Source: Diphasiastrum complanatum (lineage: Eukaryota > Streptophyta > Lycopodiopsida > Lycopodiales > Lycopodiaceae). From it: DNA of 64,000 nucleotides. The position numbers were made by a program, and so were the translations under genes. Shown one piece after another: positions 46,309 through 58,900 of the stretch; the first letter of the stretch is position 1; each line of letters starts with the position of its first letter. Where the stretch lies: assembly GCA_029204225.1 (NCBI GenBank), contig MU831882.1, positions 1 to 64,000 of the forward strand, written 5' to 3'. The notes under the pieces were generated by a model that worked only from the letters and a program-made list of their open reading frames with translations, did not search any database and was not told the DNA's origin.

Positions 46309-47628
46309 TCAGATAAGCTTATGCTTAACCGTGGAACTTCTTCTGTATGCCATTGGCGAGAGGTAACAGTTCCATCCATCATTTCCCGAGGAATATGGCG
46401 AAAGATGGAAAATACCGTGTCTACTTTCCATGGCCTTTTTCCTCCTACACTTTCTCATCTGCATAGGACTGGATCTAAAGCTCAATTGACTTTGATCTTT
46501 GTAGAATGCCGTATGTGCTGGAGATTGATGTGTGGGCCTTCTGTCCTGCTCCACCAGAGTATTTGCTATGCTCCAAGAAGTTGTAGCTCCTCGAAAGTGC
46601 TTATCCAGATCTATGCCTTGATCTTTTTCGTGACTGTTGTAGCTCGATTTCTTGGTGAAGATCCTCAGGGGAGATCCAATGGCCTTACTCCACACAGGTC
46701 TGCCGCCCAGCTGACTAACGGACTCTTTAGAGCAAGATTGGTAGGGAAATTTGTGGACTGATTCATGTTTCATCGTTTCTGTGATCCGATCGTAGCATCC
46801 GGTGGAGGTAACAGGTATAACCCTCCTCAATGGATGTGTCTTCTCAAGGTCGGATCTTTGTGATTCCCTGGCGTCAGATCCGTCGCCTCCAAAAGAGCTC
46901 ACTTTCTTCAGGCTGCTACTTTTGAAGTCTGAGCTCGAAATTCCCTCTAGCAGTGAGCTTGCCCTCACCAGCCCGGCTGCTGGAGCTGGCAGATCATAGC
47001 TTTCTTCAGATTGATGGGCTGTGCTGCGAGCCATAGTGGCCTTTGTGCCCGCAAACAATCTCCTGAAAATTGTGGAAGGAGTCCAGACAAATTTGGGCCT
47101 CTTTCCAGGCTTTGGCCCTCGGTCCAATCTCACGGATGAAGACCGAGAGCAGTGTGCTTTCCGCCCTGCCAAAGCAAAGCCTCCCTTTCCGCAGCCGTCA
47201 GCAACCTTAAAGCTCTTATCTTGGCTACAGCTAAGATCCGAATCAGCCATATCTGAGTCAAAATATACCAAACACAATCTTTGATCATCTTCTGTATCAC
47301 ATAGAAACTCCTTGGAAATTCTTCCACATTGAAGGCCGCCCTTTCCAAGCGACTTGGATCTTTGCCATGCGAACGACCCATCTATAGTGGAAAAGCTTGA
47401 CAAATCTTTGGATAGATTGTTGGTTACTCTATTGCTATCTCCTTTAGCAGATTTCTCAGAATTATCTGTGCTTGATTTTCTTGCTTTAGAGGCGCATGTT
47501 AAAGCAAGCAGTCTCTCAGTTAAGCAGGAAGGACAGACTCCACTAGCCTCTTTCCAGTGATGGTCTCTACAAGCTGAGGAACTGCCCGAAATTCTACCCA
47601 TCTTCAAACCTAAGCCTTCCTTTGTCAA
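46309..47628 (-). CDS. OCTOPUS/DUF740-like plant protein, single exon, 439 aa
   Basis: The uninterrupted frame begins MTKEGLGLKMGRIS; the second Met (codon 10) is an alternative start. Residues about 20-43 hold the diagnostic cluster CRDHHWKEASGVCPSCL followed by ERLLAL, matching the N-terminal Cys-rich signature of OCTOPUS (OPS) and related DUF740 proteins and of smaller relatives. The rest is Ser/Lys-rich and probably disordered, with a basic patch KPGKRPKFVWTPSTIFRRL near residue 180 and a basic tail. OPS itself is a polar plasma-membrane protein of phloem precursor cells and is longer (over 600 aa). This protein lacks the long OPS C-terminal part, so it may belong to the shorter subgroup, whose function is not known to me. 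No signal peptide or membrane segment was seen. Codon use and the clean frame suggest an expressed host gene. Confidence 0.82.
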   Translation of the reverse strand: MTKEGLGLKMGRISGSSSACRDHHWKEASGVCPSCLTERLLALTCASKARKSSTDNSEKSAKGDSNRVTNNLSKDLSSFSTIDGSFAWQRSKSLGKGGLQCGRISKEFLCDTEDDQRLCLVYFDSDMADSDLSCSQDKSFKVADGCGKGGFALAGRKAHCSRSSSVRLDRGPKPGKRPKFVWTPSTIFRRLFAGTKATMARSTAHQSEESYDLPAPAAGLVRASSLLEGISSSDFKSSSLKKVSSFGGDGSDARESQRSDLEKTHPLRRVIPVTSTGCYDRITETMKHESVHKFPYQSCSKESVSQLGGRPVWSKAIGSPLRIFTKKSSYNSHEKDQGIDLDKHFRGATTSWSIANTLVEQDRRPTHQSPAHTAFYKDQSQLSFRSSPMQMRKCRRKKAMESRHGIFHLSPYSSGNDGWNCYLSPMAYRRSSTVKHKLI

Positions 47629-47657
47629 GTCATGAAGTAAAAATCAGCTCTATATTT

Positions 47658-47757
47658 CACACTCTCTAGGAATTCTAAACAACTGTTAGATAGAGGCTGT
47701 ACAGTGTCACACTCTCTGAGATCCTAAATAACAGTCAGATGGAGACTGCAGGATCGG
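47658..47757 (-). repeat. 50 bp tandem duplication in the 5' UTR region of the OCTOPUS-like gene
   Basis: 'tcacactctct' starts at 47658 and again at 47708. The copies share 'aattctaaa/atcctaaa', 'cagt.aga' and 'ggaga/gaggctg'. It lies 30-130 bp upstream of the start codon. Confidence 0.75.
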
Positions 47758-47759
47758 AT

Positions 47760-48600
47760 CTTATTGCTTACCATAACATCTCTCCCAACAAGACAAATGC
47801 TCTCACCTCTCCCAAAAGACCCAAACACAGGCAGCAGCATCTCATACAAACTATTGCAACTCTGCATTTCCTGCTAACAAAGTATATACACAGTAGTTAG
47901 AGTCTATATCATGCAATCGTACATCTACACAAAATTCCCCAGCTACAACAGAAACGACAGCCAAAAAGAAGCTGATCTATACCGGCTATACATCATCTCA
48001 TTCTTCTTCTTCGTCCTGAGGTTACGGTTTGTTTGTGCCCTCTTATTTGTTAGACCTGGCTGGACTCTGGAGGCTGGATCACGCAATATGGGGTTGATGG
48101 ATGCTAAAGTTGGCATTAACCCACCTCACACAAATCCTTGAAATAGCCTCATCATCATACCAAAATTGCATTACTTCTAGCCTGCCTACAAGGTGGGCCA
48201 TAGCTGGAATGCCTTGAGGCCCTTGGCCCTGGGCTTGCTGATCTTGCCATAGCTTTTGCCTTGACCGTCACAGTCAAGGCTCTTAATAGCACCCTATCTT
48301 GTATGCCCACCCACTTAGATCTCAGCCACGTGTCAAAACTATTACAAAAGTGTTGCAATTCATTTGCTTATTTACACGTGGATATATCTGAATGGCAGTA
48401 AGATGGTGTTTGTGTAAATGTTGTTGTTAGAGACTTAGATAGTGACTAGGCCTCTATATGGAAAGAAGAGCTTTTTTGTTTATGAAATCTCGTGCAATCC
48501 AGGTACCAATAAATGTTTAGGTTTAGGGTTGAAGTCAATCCTGGCACGCATCTGAGTGTTTCATGTTTTAGATCTAGGGTAAAGTCCAGGCAAAGTTGTG
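47760..48600 (-). other. Upstream flank of the OCTOPUS-like gene
   Basis: The presumed promoter/5' UTR is on the right of the gene. No unambiguous TATA box or other element could be fixed. An inverted stretch near 48240-48290 (cttgaccgtcacagtcaagg) could form a short hairpin. Confidence 0.35.
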
Positions 48601-48619
48601 AGCCAATGCTAGGAGAAAT

Positions 48620-50245
48620 CGGCAAAGTCTAGGAATGGAATCGGCAAGTGTTCTCAAAACCCAATATTATTAAATATTTGACAATTTTTTACACAAGCAT
48701 ATAAGCCCTTTTACGAGTAAAAGTCTTCAAAAAATTGATAAGTTCTATAAAATGCAAGTGTTTTGAGCATAACTCAAAAGAGGTTTTCCGAGCACTATTG
48801 TGAGCTCTCCTAAGGGTGGGAGTACTTAATCACTACAACTTCAAAGTCAAGGTTTCTTGGGCAAAGTCAAATGGTGAATTGTCCAAGCATGCTTATGGGA
48901 CTGTTTATGCGGTTTGCAAAGCTTGTGAATGAGGGCCTTCCGCCTTGGGAGGCAAAAGGCCCAATGGCAATCATGGCTTTCCCTTGCACAATGCCATGTG
49001 CAAATTATTAATTTTTGCATGGTTCGATTTTAGTATTTGGCGCAAATTTTTTTTTGATTTCTTTTCTAATAAAATGTGATGTCTGATGGCAAGTTGCCAC
49101 ATGGCACACACATTCTTTCAAAAGTTGAATGTGCATGTGCCTCGTCACTGATTGTCCACACGCCAATCACATTTGTCATGCATTATGTCAACTTTTTATT
49201 GCGTGTCCACTTGAGAATTGTAATGGAAAAGACTCACAAAAAAATTTAGTTTCTAATTCACATAAATTTTTTGCTTATGTAGGTTAGGTGCCTTTAGAAT
49301 ACAAAGAAAAGTTGAGCGTCTCCCATGTCTCCCATTACACTTAGATGCAAGTTTGGGGATAATCTTCTATGAAAAAACCAAAAAAAAAAAATAGAGTGGG
49401 GAGAAAGGTCTTAGATAGAGGGTATGAACTTTATGCATCATTTGGAGCTCACCATAAAATTATTAAAAAAAAAAGTGAAACTTTTACATATTGAGGTTGG
49501 ACTTTTAAGTATAGCTCTTGAGCTAATACTCCTATAGAGAGAAGGGCCTTTTGAATAGCTTATAGAAGTAAATGAAGTAAATAATTGTGTAGGGAGAACT
49601 CTAAAATCCTAAATTTTAATGATTAGTGATGCTATAAAGCCAATTATATTTAGTGTGAATACATTTGCACACAATCTAATTCTAATTTTAATTTTAATTT
49701 TGTTTCAAGTAAAAGCCAATTATGTTTAATATCAATACATTTGCACATAATCTAATTTTAGTTTTGATTTTGTTTTTAGTAAAAGAATTATGTTCATTGA
49801 TTACCCAATTTCAAAGGACAATGACATCATCAAGAGAATGTATTGAAATGGAAGTTATCGTTAAAAAACTTGCATTTTTAAGCTTCCCAATTTTTTGTTG
49901 ACAATTTTTGTGGAAGGGTTTATATGCTTGTATAAAAATCCCTCAAATATTTAAAGATTTTAGTTTTTGAGAAAACATGTCGATTCCATTCTCGTACTGT
50001 GCCGATTTTGCTCCAGTTTCTTTTCAACTCAAACTCATCTCGCCGGATCGAGCTCATTGGGAATCGACAAACTTATAAGAATGGAACCGGCAAGTTTCAC
50101 AAAAATCAACATCATAAAATGTATCGATTTCTTATACAACAAGCATATATAGCTTTTCATAAGTAAAAGTCTTCAAAAACTAAAGTTCCATAAAATGCAG
50201 GTTTTTTGAACTCAAAAGAGGTTTCCCAGGAGTGTATTGTTGAAA
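48620..50245. repeat. Decayed element bounded by direct repeats, with an inverted copy
   Basis: 48620-48810 and 50065-50245 are diverged direct repeats (shared 'aatgga(a/t)ccggcaag', 'acaagcatata', 'gtaaaagtcttcaaaaa', 'ctcaaaagaggttt'). A third copy of the middle part lies inverted at about 49885-49945. Between them is AT-rich sequence with a 76 bp tandem duplication. No coding part was recognised. It may be a non-autonomous element. Confidence 0.55.
49636..49789. repeat. 76 bp tandem duplication
   Basis: 'aaagccaattat' begins at 49636 and 49712. Both copies continue through 'atacatttgcaca.aatctaat'. Confidence 0.8.
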
Positions 50246-50391
50246 GAATGTCTTAACATAGATTGCATATTCAATGGTATTAAGAGCGCTAACCAGGCCT
50301 AAGAAATAGGCCTTGTTTTTCCCCAAAACACAGGGCGGCAAGCTCCAATAGTGACGGGGATAGGCAGGACAAGTCATAAAAGTTAGGGATG

Positions 50392-50427
50392 GAGAGAGAG
50401 AGAGAGAGAGTGTGTGTGTGTGTGTTT
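50392..50427. repeat. (GA)n(GT)n microsatellite
   Basis: A compound GA then GT dinucleotide run. It marks the left edge of a GC-richer patch (50430-50650). Confidence 0.85.
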
Positions 50428-50429
50428 TT

Positions 50430-50840
50430 GCAGATGAAGGAGTGCAGAAACGGCCTTGCGCTGCGGTCCAAGTCCACGAAAACGTTGTCTGCCGTTGGCT
50501 GAGGAGACGTACAATTGTGCTGCGTGTCTCCCATGTGCAGTTTTGGCTTTTCTCGTCCGTCACTTCCTTCTTCTCAACAGCTGGCGGCTGGCCCTTCTTC
50601 TATACGCGAGACCGAGAGCAGCCTCCCTCCCTCCCTCCTGAATCCTCATACGCGTATTACGCAGCATGAAGGAAAAGTATACGTCCTTTGAAGATAAAGT
50701 ATATGGCGTAGGCCCTAAACCCAAAATCTCCAAAATCCAAGGGGCGTTGCACTGCAAAGGTTACCTCTCCCTTCAAATTAAGGCAAATAAATTTACTGAA
50801 TGTTACAGAATGAAGTCCACTTTACATACTTGAATGAATA
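50430..50840 (+). other. GC-richer patch with short ORF; possible gene remnant or promoter
   Basis: About 200 bp are clearly richer in G+C and CpG than the surroundings. A plus-strand frame of about 55 codons follows from an ATG near 50666 (begins MKEKYTSFEDKVYGVGPKPK). It is not recognised. It could be a 5' end of a host gene or a remnant; no splice partner was found. Confidence 0.25.
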
Positions 50841-52740
50841 GATCAAATCTTGTGTGTAAGCATTTTAAGCGTCTTAGTAATTCTGTCTTGAAATACGTTC
50901 TAAATGGCTTAAGACTTTGGGCACATCTCATTGGAAGGCAAAATGACCACCACCATATCAAGTTGAATAGTACATAAAATGATAATCTTCATCCCAAAAG
51001 AAAGCTTTGTGTTAGATTTTAAGGTTTCAATATAAAATCAACCATTATATGCAACACCTCAAAATATCAATGCCATGTAAATGATGACCCAAGACCTCAT
51101 CCAAATGCTTGACAGATTCAAGGACTAACCCCAACCGTGAAGGCATTCACCAATACTTTAGACTTATCTATAATGTCTTTCTGGTCAATTGTTGAAATTG
51201 GAGTTTCAATGATTAGTTTAGAGATTTGTCCACTTCCAAGTTCCTATAACAAATTAAGAAATCAGCTAGTTCTAAAAATTATGAATTATATATACTGTTT
51301 TACCAAATTCATTCAAGTGTTGCAATTTATATTGTACGTTTGAAATTTTACAAGCAAACTCATTCATCACCATTGGATGAAGCAAACTTATCCAACACGA
51401 TGCTCATGGGAGAATATTAAACTACCATTGGACAAAATTTGAAATGTGCATTTATGTATGTCCTTGATGGGAGAATAGAAAACCGCCATTGCAATGTGGC
51501 CAGGCCACTTGGGCTGTGGGCTTGCACACCCATCTTCGAATCCATGCATATAACTTGAATGGTGTTGAATACTCCTCTTTGAGGTAAATTTGATGATGGA
51601 CAATGTTTGAAGATTTGGTGTTAAAGTATTCCCTTCAAGTTTGAAAGCTCTCATTTTGTAATTTTCGAGACCACAAGATGTTGTGGAACTGTTTTATCGT
51701 GCCTTGTGATATCAGTTTATAAGTTGTAAATATTGATAAGAAACATAAAAATGATTTGCAAACGTTCATAATCATCTAGTTAAAAGTAGTCATCTAAAAA
51801 AAATGGATCATTCGCACTTTTCTAATAAAAACCAATTTCGTATCCACAAAAGCACATGGTAAATCTTGCCTACACCACAAGTGAAAACCTCAGTAAAAAG
51901 TGGTTATGCCTAGATGTGGGTGTATAACATACACAACCGACATAATGATGCTATTGCAAATAAGTGGTAACAAAATAAGAAAAGATCCTACATGTTAAAA
52001 TCCTCAACGACTAAACTTTGTTTTTCGATCATGTATTGCAATCATGTAGACAAACGTGACAAAGTAAGTTGGACGAGTTTAGTTAGGTAAATATCTACTT
52101 ACTGGAATTGATAATTTCAATATTTTCAGTAATTAATAGGATCATCTATTCACTGAGATGTTGACCTTGTGCCCATCCAAATGGTTTTTATAAGTTTTCA
52201 ATCAAAGTGCATGACTAATTTTATTAGGATCATCTCATTGTCTATATATAACATTTTGTTTTCTCTTTTAGTTGGAAGGTTTTGTTCTTTTCTGGATCTA
52301 AATATAACATTTGGCCCTCCTTGGCCAATGTTGAGCCAAATTATGGCTCTTGGCATAAAGAAATATTAAAATGTGTTAAGGCACGAAATCTTACGTAGTG
52401 TAATAAAATACGATAACATGGTTAGTGGATCATTTGTCCTATATACTCTAAAGCTAAGATTTAGTTCAATGATCTGTAGTTGAGTTTTATGGATAATGTC
52501 TAGATAACAATGCTTGGGAATCTATTGAAACATTCAAAATAGTTATGGCATGAGCTATAGGATAATGTAGGAGATCATTGAATGTTCCACAAAAATTGAG
52601 GTATTTAGAAGAGAACTATTTGTTGCACACATGAGGATCTTTGTAGCGTAAATAAAAATGTGTTTGGATTTACAAGAACTTGTAGCTTACAAAAAGAATT
52701 GTTACACTTGGGCGAGGCAGATTGTTGAACATGTTATTTT
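50840..52740. other. AT-rich spacer
   Basis: No gene or repeat could be supported. Confidence 0.5.
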
Positions 52741-53230
52741 GCTACCATCAATATGCAAGAGATGGTTCCATATGGATTTTTTTTCGAGATCAATAACTAA
52801 CTATTCAATCAAAATGACAATTCACTAGTTGGTGTGACCACTATAAACAAGTTCTCTCATCCTTAACATTTGGCAATGTTGTTGGCTCAATAATGATTTG
52901 TAGTATTGGTGAGCTTCCTCTCTTGTATCATATTCATAGGGAGTAAATGGGCCTTGAGCAACTAATGTAAATGGTAAGCACATATGCATGTTCAAAAGCT
53001 TGTTCTCATGCCTTGACTCTTCAGCTATAAGAACACCTTGCAATGCCTCCAAGCTTGGTAGCTCTTCCTTGATAGCATAGGATTGGACAATATTGTCATA
53101 ATCATCTTTCAAGCCATTGAGTATGACTTGAACTAGCTCACTTTGTTTGATAGGATCACCAATACAAGCAAGCTCCCTTTGGATGTCTTTGACTCTCAAT
53201 ACATAATTGGTTGCACTCTCATCACTCCTT
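52740..53230 (-). mobile_element. Ty1/copia gag scrap continuous with unidentified fragment (copy 2)
   Basis: A minus-strand frame (53199-52825) opens with copia gag of the B/C lineage (LVQVILNGLKDDYDNIVQSY, then 'EELPSLEALQGVLIAEESR'). It then runs without interruption into the unidentified sequence also present at 39651-39990 (LVAQGPFTPYEYDTREEAHQ). No other element parts follow. Fossil. Confidence 0.75.
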
Positions 53231-53257
53231 TGATAGCTTTGGAATATTTTAATCCTT

Positions 53258-53465
53258 GCTAGGTCTCATGTGCCCTATCTATATGAATCCATGCTCATTT
53301 ACATTGCTTTGTACTCTTCTTTTCATTACTAATGTGATTCCATTGAGATCTCGTTGTTTCTAGCTTTCTATGGATATGCTATCTTGAATGATTTGCACTT
53401 TTCTTGCTCTTAGCTTTACTTCCATTGTAATTGCTATTTGCTTAGATCTGGCACATAATATTTCT
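53258..53465 (+). repeat. Putative LTR end (plus orientation)
   Basis: The sequence from about 53258 (tgctaggtct) leads to the primer site at 53466. The exact LTR end is unclear, as no CA lies directly before the primer site. No partner LTR was found. Confidence 0.4.
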
Positions 53466-53478
53466 TGGTATCAGAGCA
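53466..53478 (+). promoter_or_regulatory. Retrotransposon primer-binding site
   Basis: tggtatcagagca matches the initiator-Met tRNA primer site used by plant copia elements. The following 800 bp (to about 54280) have the T-rich look of a copia leader but no gag frame. Confidence 0.75.
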
Positions 53479-54280
53479 TAGATCCATGATTCATGATGAT
53501 TCTATGAGAATTCCATTAGATTTGATGAGTTTATTGTTTTTGTAGCTTTCTTTTTGCTAGTTTTTAACTTTGAAATTTTCAGTTATGTTTAGACAAATTT
53601 TTGACATTCAATTTCGTTTTTCATTTCTAATTTGATTCCATGGATTTGTAGAGCTTTTTTCAGCTTTGATTTTCACCAATTTTCAAGCCAATTGGATAAG
53701 AGATGCAAAAGTTATTGCACTTTTCCCAAGAGCTATCAAAATAGGTGACTAGGATTTTGCTTTCACTTGATTTGAATTTTTCAGATCTGATCTGAGTTTT
53801 AATTTCTAGTTTCTATCCATAGGATTTTAAAACATTGTCTTAGCTTTGATCTGATCCATATGACAGGTCATTTGGATTGGTATCCAAAAAGTCATGACAA
53901 ATCTTGATTTGTAGCTCTAGTTTTGTTAGTTTTCTTTCTTCAAAAATTTTAGTCCTGTTCTGCTGTTAATTCGACCTATTAAATCACATTTAATCATTGA
54001 TCTGATACTATAACCTGATAGATCTTGTTTTCAGATTTTCAGAGGTACTGAGTTTGTTTGATTTGGATCAATATTGAGTAAGTTATGATCAAATTTGTGG
54101 AGATGGGTCAGAATTGCCAGAATTTTGAATTTTTTTGGTGTGGATTCTTTCCAAGTGAGAGAGAAGCACTTCAGTTTTCAATTTTGAAGTTTCATGTCCT
54201 TTGTAATTTTTCTCAATTTTTTCAATTCGAAGTTTGATTAAAAAAAAAACCAAACCTAACCCTACCTACCTACAGCCCTA

Positions 54281-55275
<995 letters not shown>

Positions 55276-55280
55276 AGATC
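55276..55280. repeat. Target-site duplication of copia A (left)
   Basis: agatc, identical to 61712-61716 at the other end. Confidence 0.95.
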
Positions 55281-55935
55281 TGTGAAAAATACAGATCCTA
55301 AGTGGATCTAAACTCCAAGATCATTGGCTTGAATGCTTGCACTCCAAACTACATAAGCTAGGAATTGGCAACACATTCTATGCTACCTAGAATGCAAAGA
55401 ACTTGATCAAAAAGCATTTATCACAAATGGAAACTTCCATAAACATCAAGTGCGGCCCAAAATAGCATTATACAGTCCATAATACATCAGCCTACCACTT
55501 TTGGAAAGCACCTAAGATCATACACAATAGCTTGAAGACAATACACACAACAATGCTCTCAATGGAGGAAGAAACAATGACAATGATCTATTGATCTCAA
55601 TGAAGCATACAAAAGGTTTCTCCAACCTGTTCTCCACGACTTCCCTACTATTTATGGATGAGGAAGATGACTCTCTCTCCTCTCTCTAGAAGGTACTTGA
55701 CCCTAGATATTCCCTATATAGGAAAAATAGCTAAAAATGGCTTATATGACCAAAATACATCAAAATGGTCTCATTTTGAAGGGTATGAAGTTTGACACTT
55801 CATCATACTGAAAAAATACAGTAAATAAAAACATTGTGGCCTGGTTCACACGTGTGAAACTCCAGAACCAAAACTATTTACAATTTTAGCCAATTTAGGC
55901 CTCAAACTAGCTAGGAAATGTTGACAATTTTCACA
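55281..55935 (-). repeat. 3' LTR of copia A
   Basis: 655 bp, TGTGAAAAAT...TTTTCACA, the same length as the partner at 61057-61711. I find a single difference between them (near 55794, c versus a). A TATA-like tatata lies at 55715-55720. A CACACGTGTG palindrome lies at 55847-55856. Confidence 0.97.
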
Positions 55936-58900
55936 CTCCCTCTTCAACATTGGATGCTAGTTTCAACATAGTCTTTGAGCACATTCCAAGATTAGATCTA
56001 TGAATTAAATATAGGTCCTTTCCCAATGGTTTGGTGAAGATATCAGCCACACACTCCTTTGAAGAGACATGTTGAAGCTCCACCTCTTTGGCAATGACTT
56101 GATCTCTCACAAAATGGTGAGCAATCTCAATGTGCTTGCTCCTTGCATGAAAAACAGGATTGCTTGCCAAGCTTTGGGCTGAAAGGTTATCACAAAGTAT
56201 GATTGGAGTCTTCTCTGGTTCCAGCAAGTGAAGATCCAATAACATCCTCTTGATCCAAAGAATCTCCTTGGTGCATGTTGTTAATGCCTTGTACTCGGCT
56301 TCGGTGGAAGATAGAGAGATAGTTGGTTGCTTCTTTGATAGCCATGAGACCACTCCATCTCCAAGATAGATTGCAAAGGCACTTGTTGACTTCCTATCCA
56401 TTTGATCACCTGCAAAATCTGAATCTGAAAATCCACAAAGGTTAGGTGTAGTACCTCCATACAAGATGCCAAAATCTCTAGATCCCGAGATGTATCTAAG
56501 TACTCTCTTTCCTAGCTTCCAATGAGCCTCACTAGGATCTTGCATAAATTGACTTAGTTTACCAACCACAAAGCTTAGATCAGGTCTTGTGATGGTTAAC
56601 CATATAAGAGATCCTATTAGCTTTCTATAGAGAGTAATGTCCTTGAAGGATCTTTCATTACTTCTTGTAGTTAGCTTTACATTTGATTCCATAGGAGTAG
56701 AAACAACTTTACAATCTTCCATATGAAACCTTTTTAGAATAGAGTTAACATACTTTTCTTGACATATGAATGTAGATTTAGAAGTTCTAATAATCTCTAT
56801 TCCTAAGATATAATGAAGTTTACCAAGATCTTGAATTTCAAACTCTCTTTTGAGTGCCATCTTGATTTCATCTATATCTAGATTGTTACCACCAATTAAG
56901 ATAATGTCATCAACATAGATCAAAAGTAAAGTGATATCATTTTCATTCAATCTAAAGTAGAGAGAATGATCATACTCACTCATAACAAAGTTTTGAGAAA
57001 GTAAGAAGGAATTGAGCTTAGCATACCAACTCCTTGGTGCTTGCTTTAGCCCATACAAACTCTTTTGGAGATAGCACACATGATTAGGCTCATCATGTGA
57101 AACATAGCCCTCGGGTTGCTCCATGTAAATATCTTCTTCAAGATCACCATTCAAGAAGGCATTAGTAACATCCATTTGCCACATATCCCAATCATAAAGA
57201 GTTGCAAGAGAGATTAGGATTTGAATAGTTACCATCTTTGCCACGGGTGCAAAGGTCTCATCATAGTCAATACCATATTCTTGAGCATACCCCTTTGCCA
57301 CCAACCTTGCCTTGTACTTGTTGATTGATCCATCTTGATTTGTCTTGATCTTGAAGATCCACTTACAACCAATTGCCTTCTTGTCCTTTGGAAGCTTTAC
57401 CAACCTCCATGTGTTGCTTTTGATGAGTGCTTGATGCTCATGATCCATGGCTTGGATCCATTCCTTCTTTTGAATTGCTTCACCTACACAAGTTGGTTCA
57501 TCAAAAGAGGTAAGAAAAGCAAAGTTAGAGTTGTCCACCACTTGCTTTCCTTTTTCATCATAGGTTAGCCTTGATGGCTTAGCCCTTTGCCTTTGAGTCT
57601 TCCTTGAAGTTTGCTTTGGAGTGGCATCTCCATCTTCATCCAAGACATCTTGCACATCATGATGATTAGTAGGCACATCAACATCAACATCAACAACATT
57701 GGAAACATTCTCTTCATGAAAGATGACATCCCTACTTATGACAACTTTCTTTGTAGAAGGAATGTACACTTTGTAAGCCTTGCTTACTTCACTATAGCCA
57801 ACAAACACACCCTTCTTTGATGAAGGATCTTCTTTAGTTCTATCATCAAGTGTGATATTGACAAAACATGTACATCCAAAGATCCTACAATGCTTGACAC
57901 TCGGCCTTCTACCATAAAGAACCTCATGAGGAGTTTTACCATCCAAGGAAGCACTTGTCCATCTATTACATAGATAGTTAGCACATGCTAAAGCTTCCCC
58001 CCAAAAAGACTTAGCAAGATTAGCATGTAGTCTCATTGCCTTGGCACATTCACAAAGGGTTCTATTCTTCCTCTCGGCCACTCCATTCTGTTGTGGAGTC
58101 CTAGGACTAGACATCTCCCTCTTAATCCCATGTGCTATACAAAAGTCTTTGAACCTATTTGAGGTGTATTCCCCTCCATTATCAGATCTTAAGCATTTGA
58201 TCTTTGTATTGAATTGGTTTTCCATTTCATTCTTGAACTTGACAAATGCAGCAAACACTTCATCCTTACTTTTAAGAAGATAGATCCAAGTATACCTACT
58301 AAAGTCATCAATGAAAGTTGCATACATCTTTGCCCCACCATTGCTAGTTGTACTAGAAGAATGAATATCAGAATGCACAAGTTGAAAAGCTTCTTTAGAT
58401 CTAGAAGTAGATCTAGAATAAGCAAGTCTATGAGATTTGGACAAGGCACAATGTTCACAAACACTATTGTTTGCAACAAAACTTTTAGGGAGACCAAGAA
58501 CAAGCTCTTTCTTTGCCATTACCTCCAAAGATTTGAAGTTGGGATGGCCCAACCTCTTGTGCCAAACTTCTTGGTTTGTCAATTGCTCCCTAGCCATACA
58601 TCCTTCATGATTAGAGATCACACATGCATCAAGCTTGAAAAGTTTACCATGCCTCCTACCTTGAGCAATCAAGGATCCACATTTACTTATCAAACATGCA
58701 TCTCCAATGAACTCCACATCAAGTCCTTTGTCAATCATTTGACTTACACTAAGCAAATTCTTAGTGATTGAAGGAATGTACAAAACATTTTCAAGATTTG
58801 CTTTCCTATTTGTTGAAAGGGAAATAGGAATAGTGCCTATGCCTTTGATGTCACATTGACCATCATTTGCAGTGTAGATGATGTTACCTTCTCCCTCATA

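Noticed and set aside
46321-47560. Several plus-strand ORFs of 65-146 codons
   Set aside because: Shadows of the OCTOPUS-like gene on the opposite strand.
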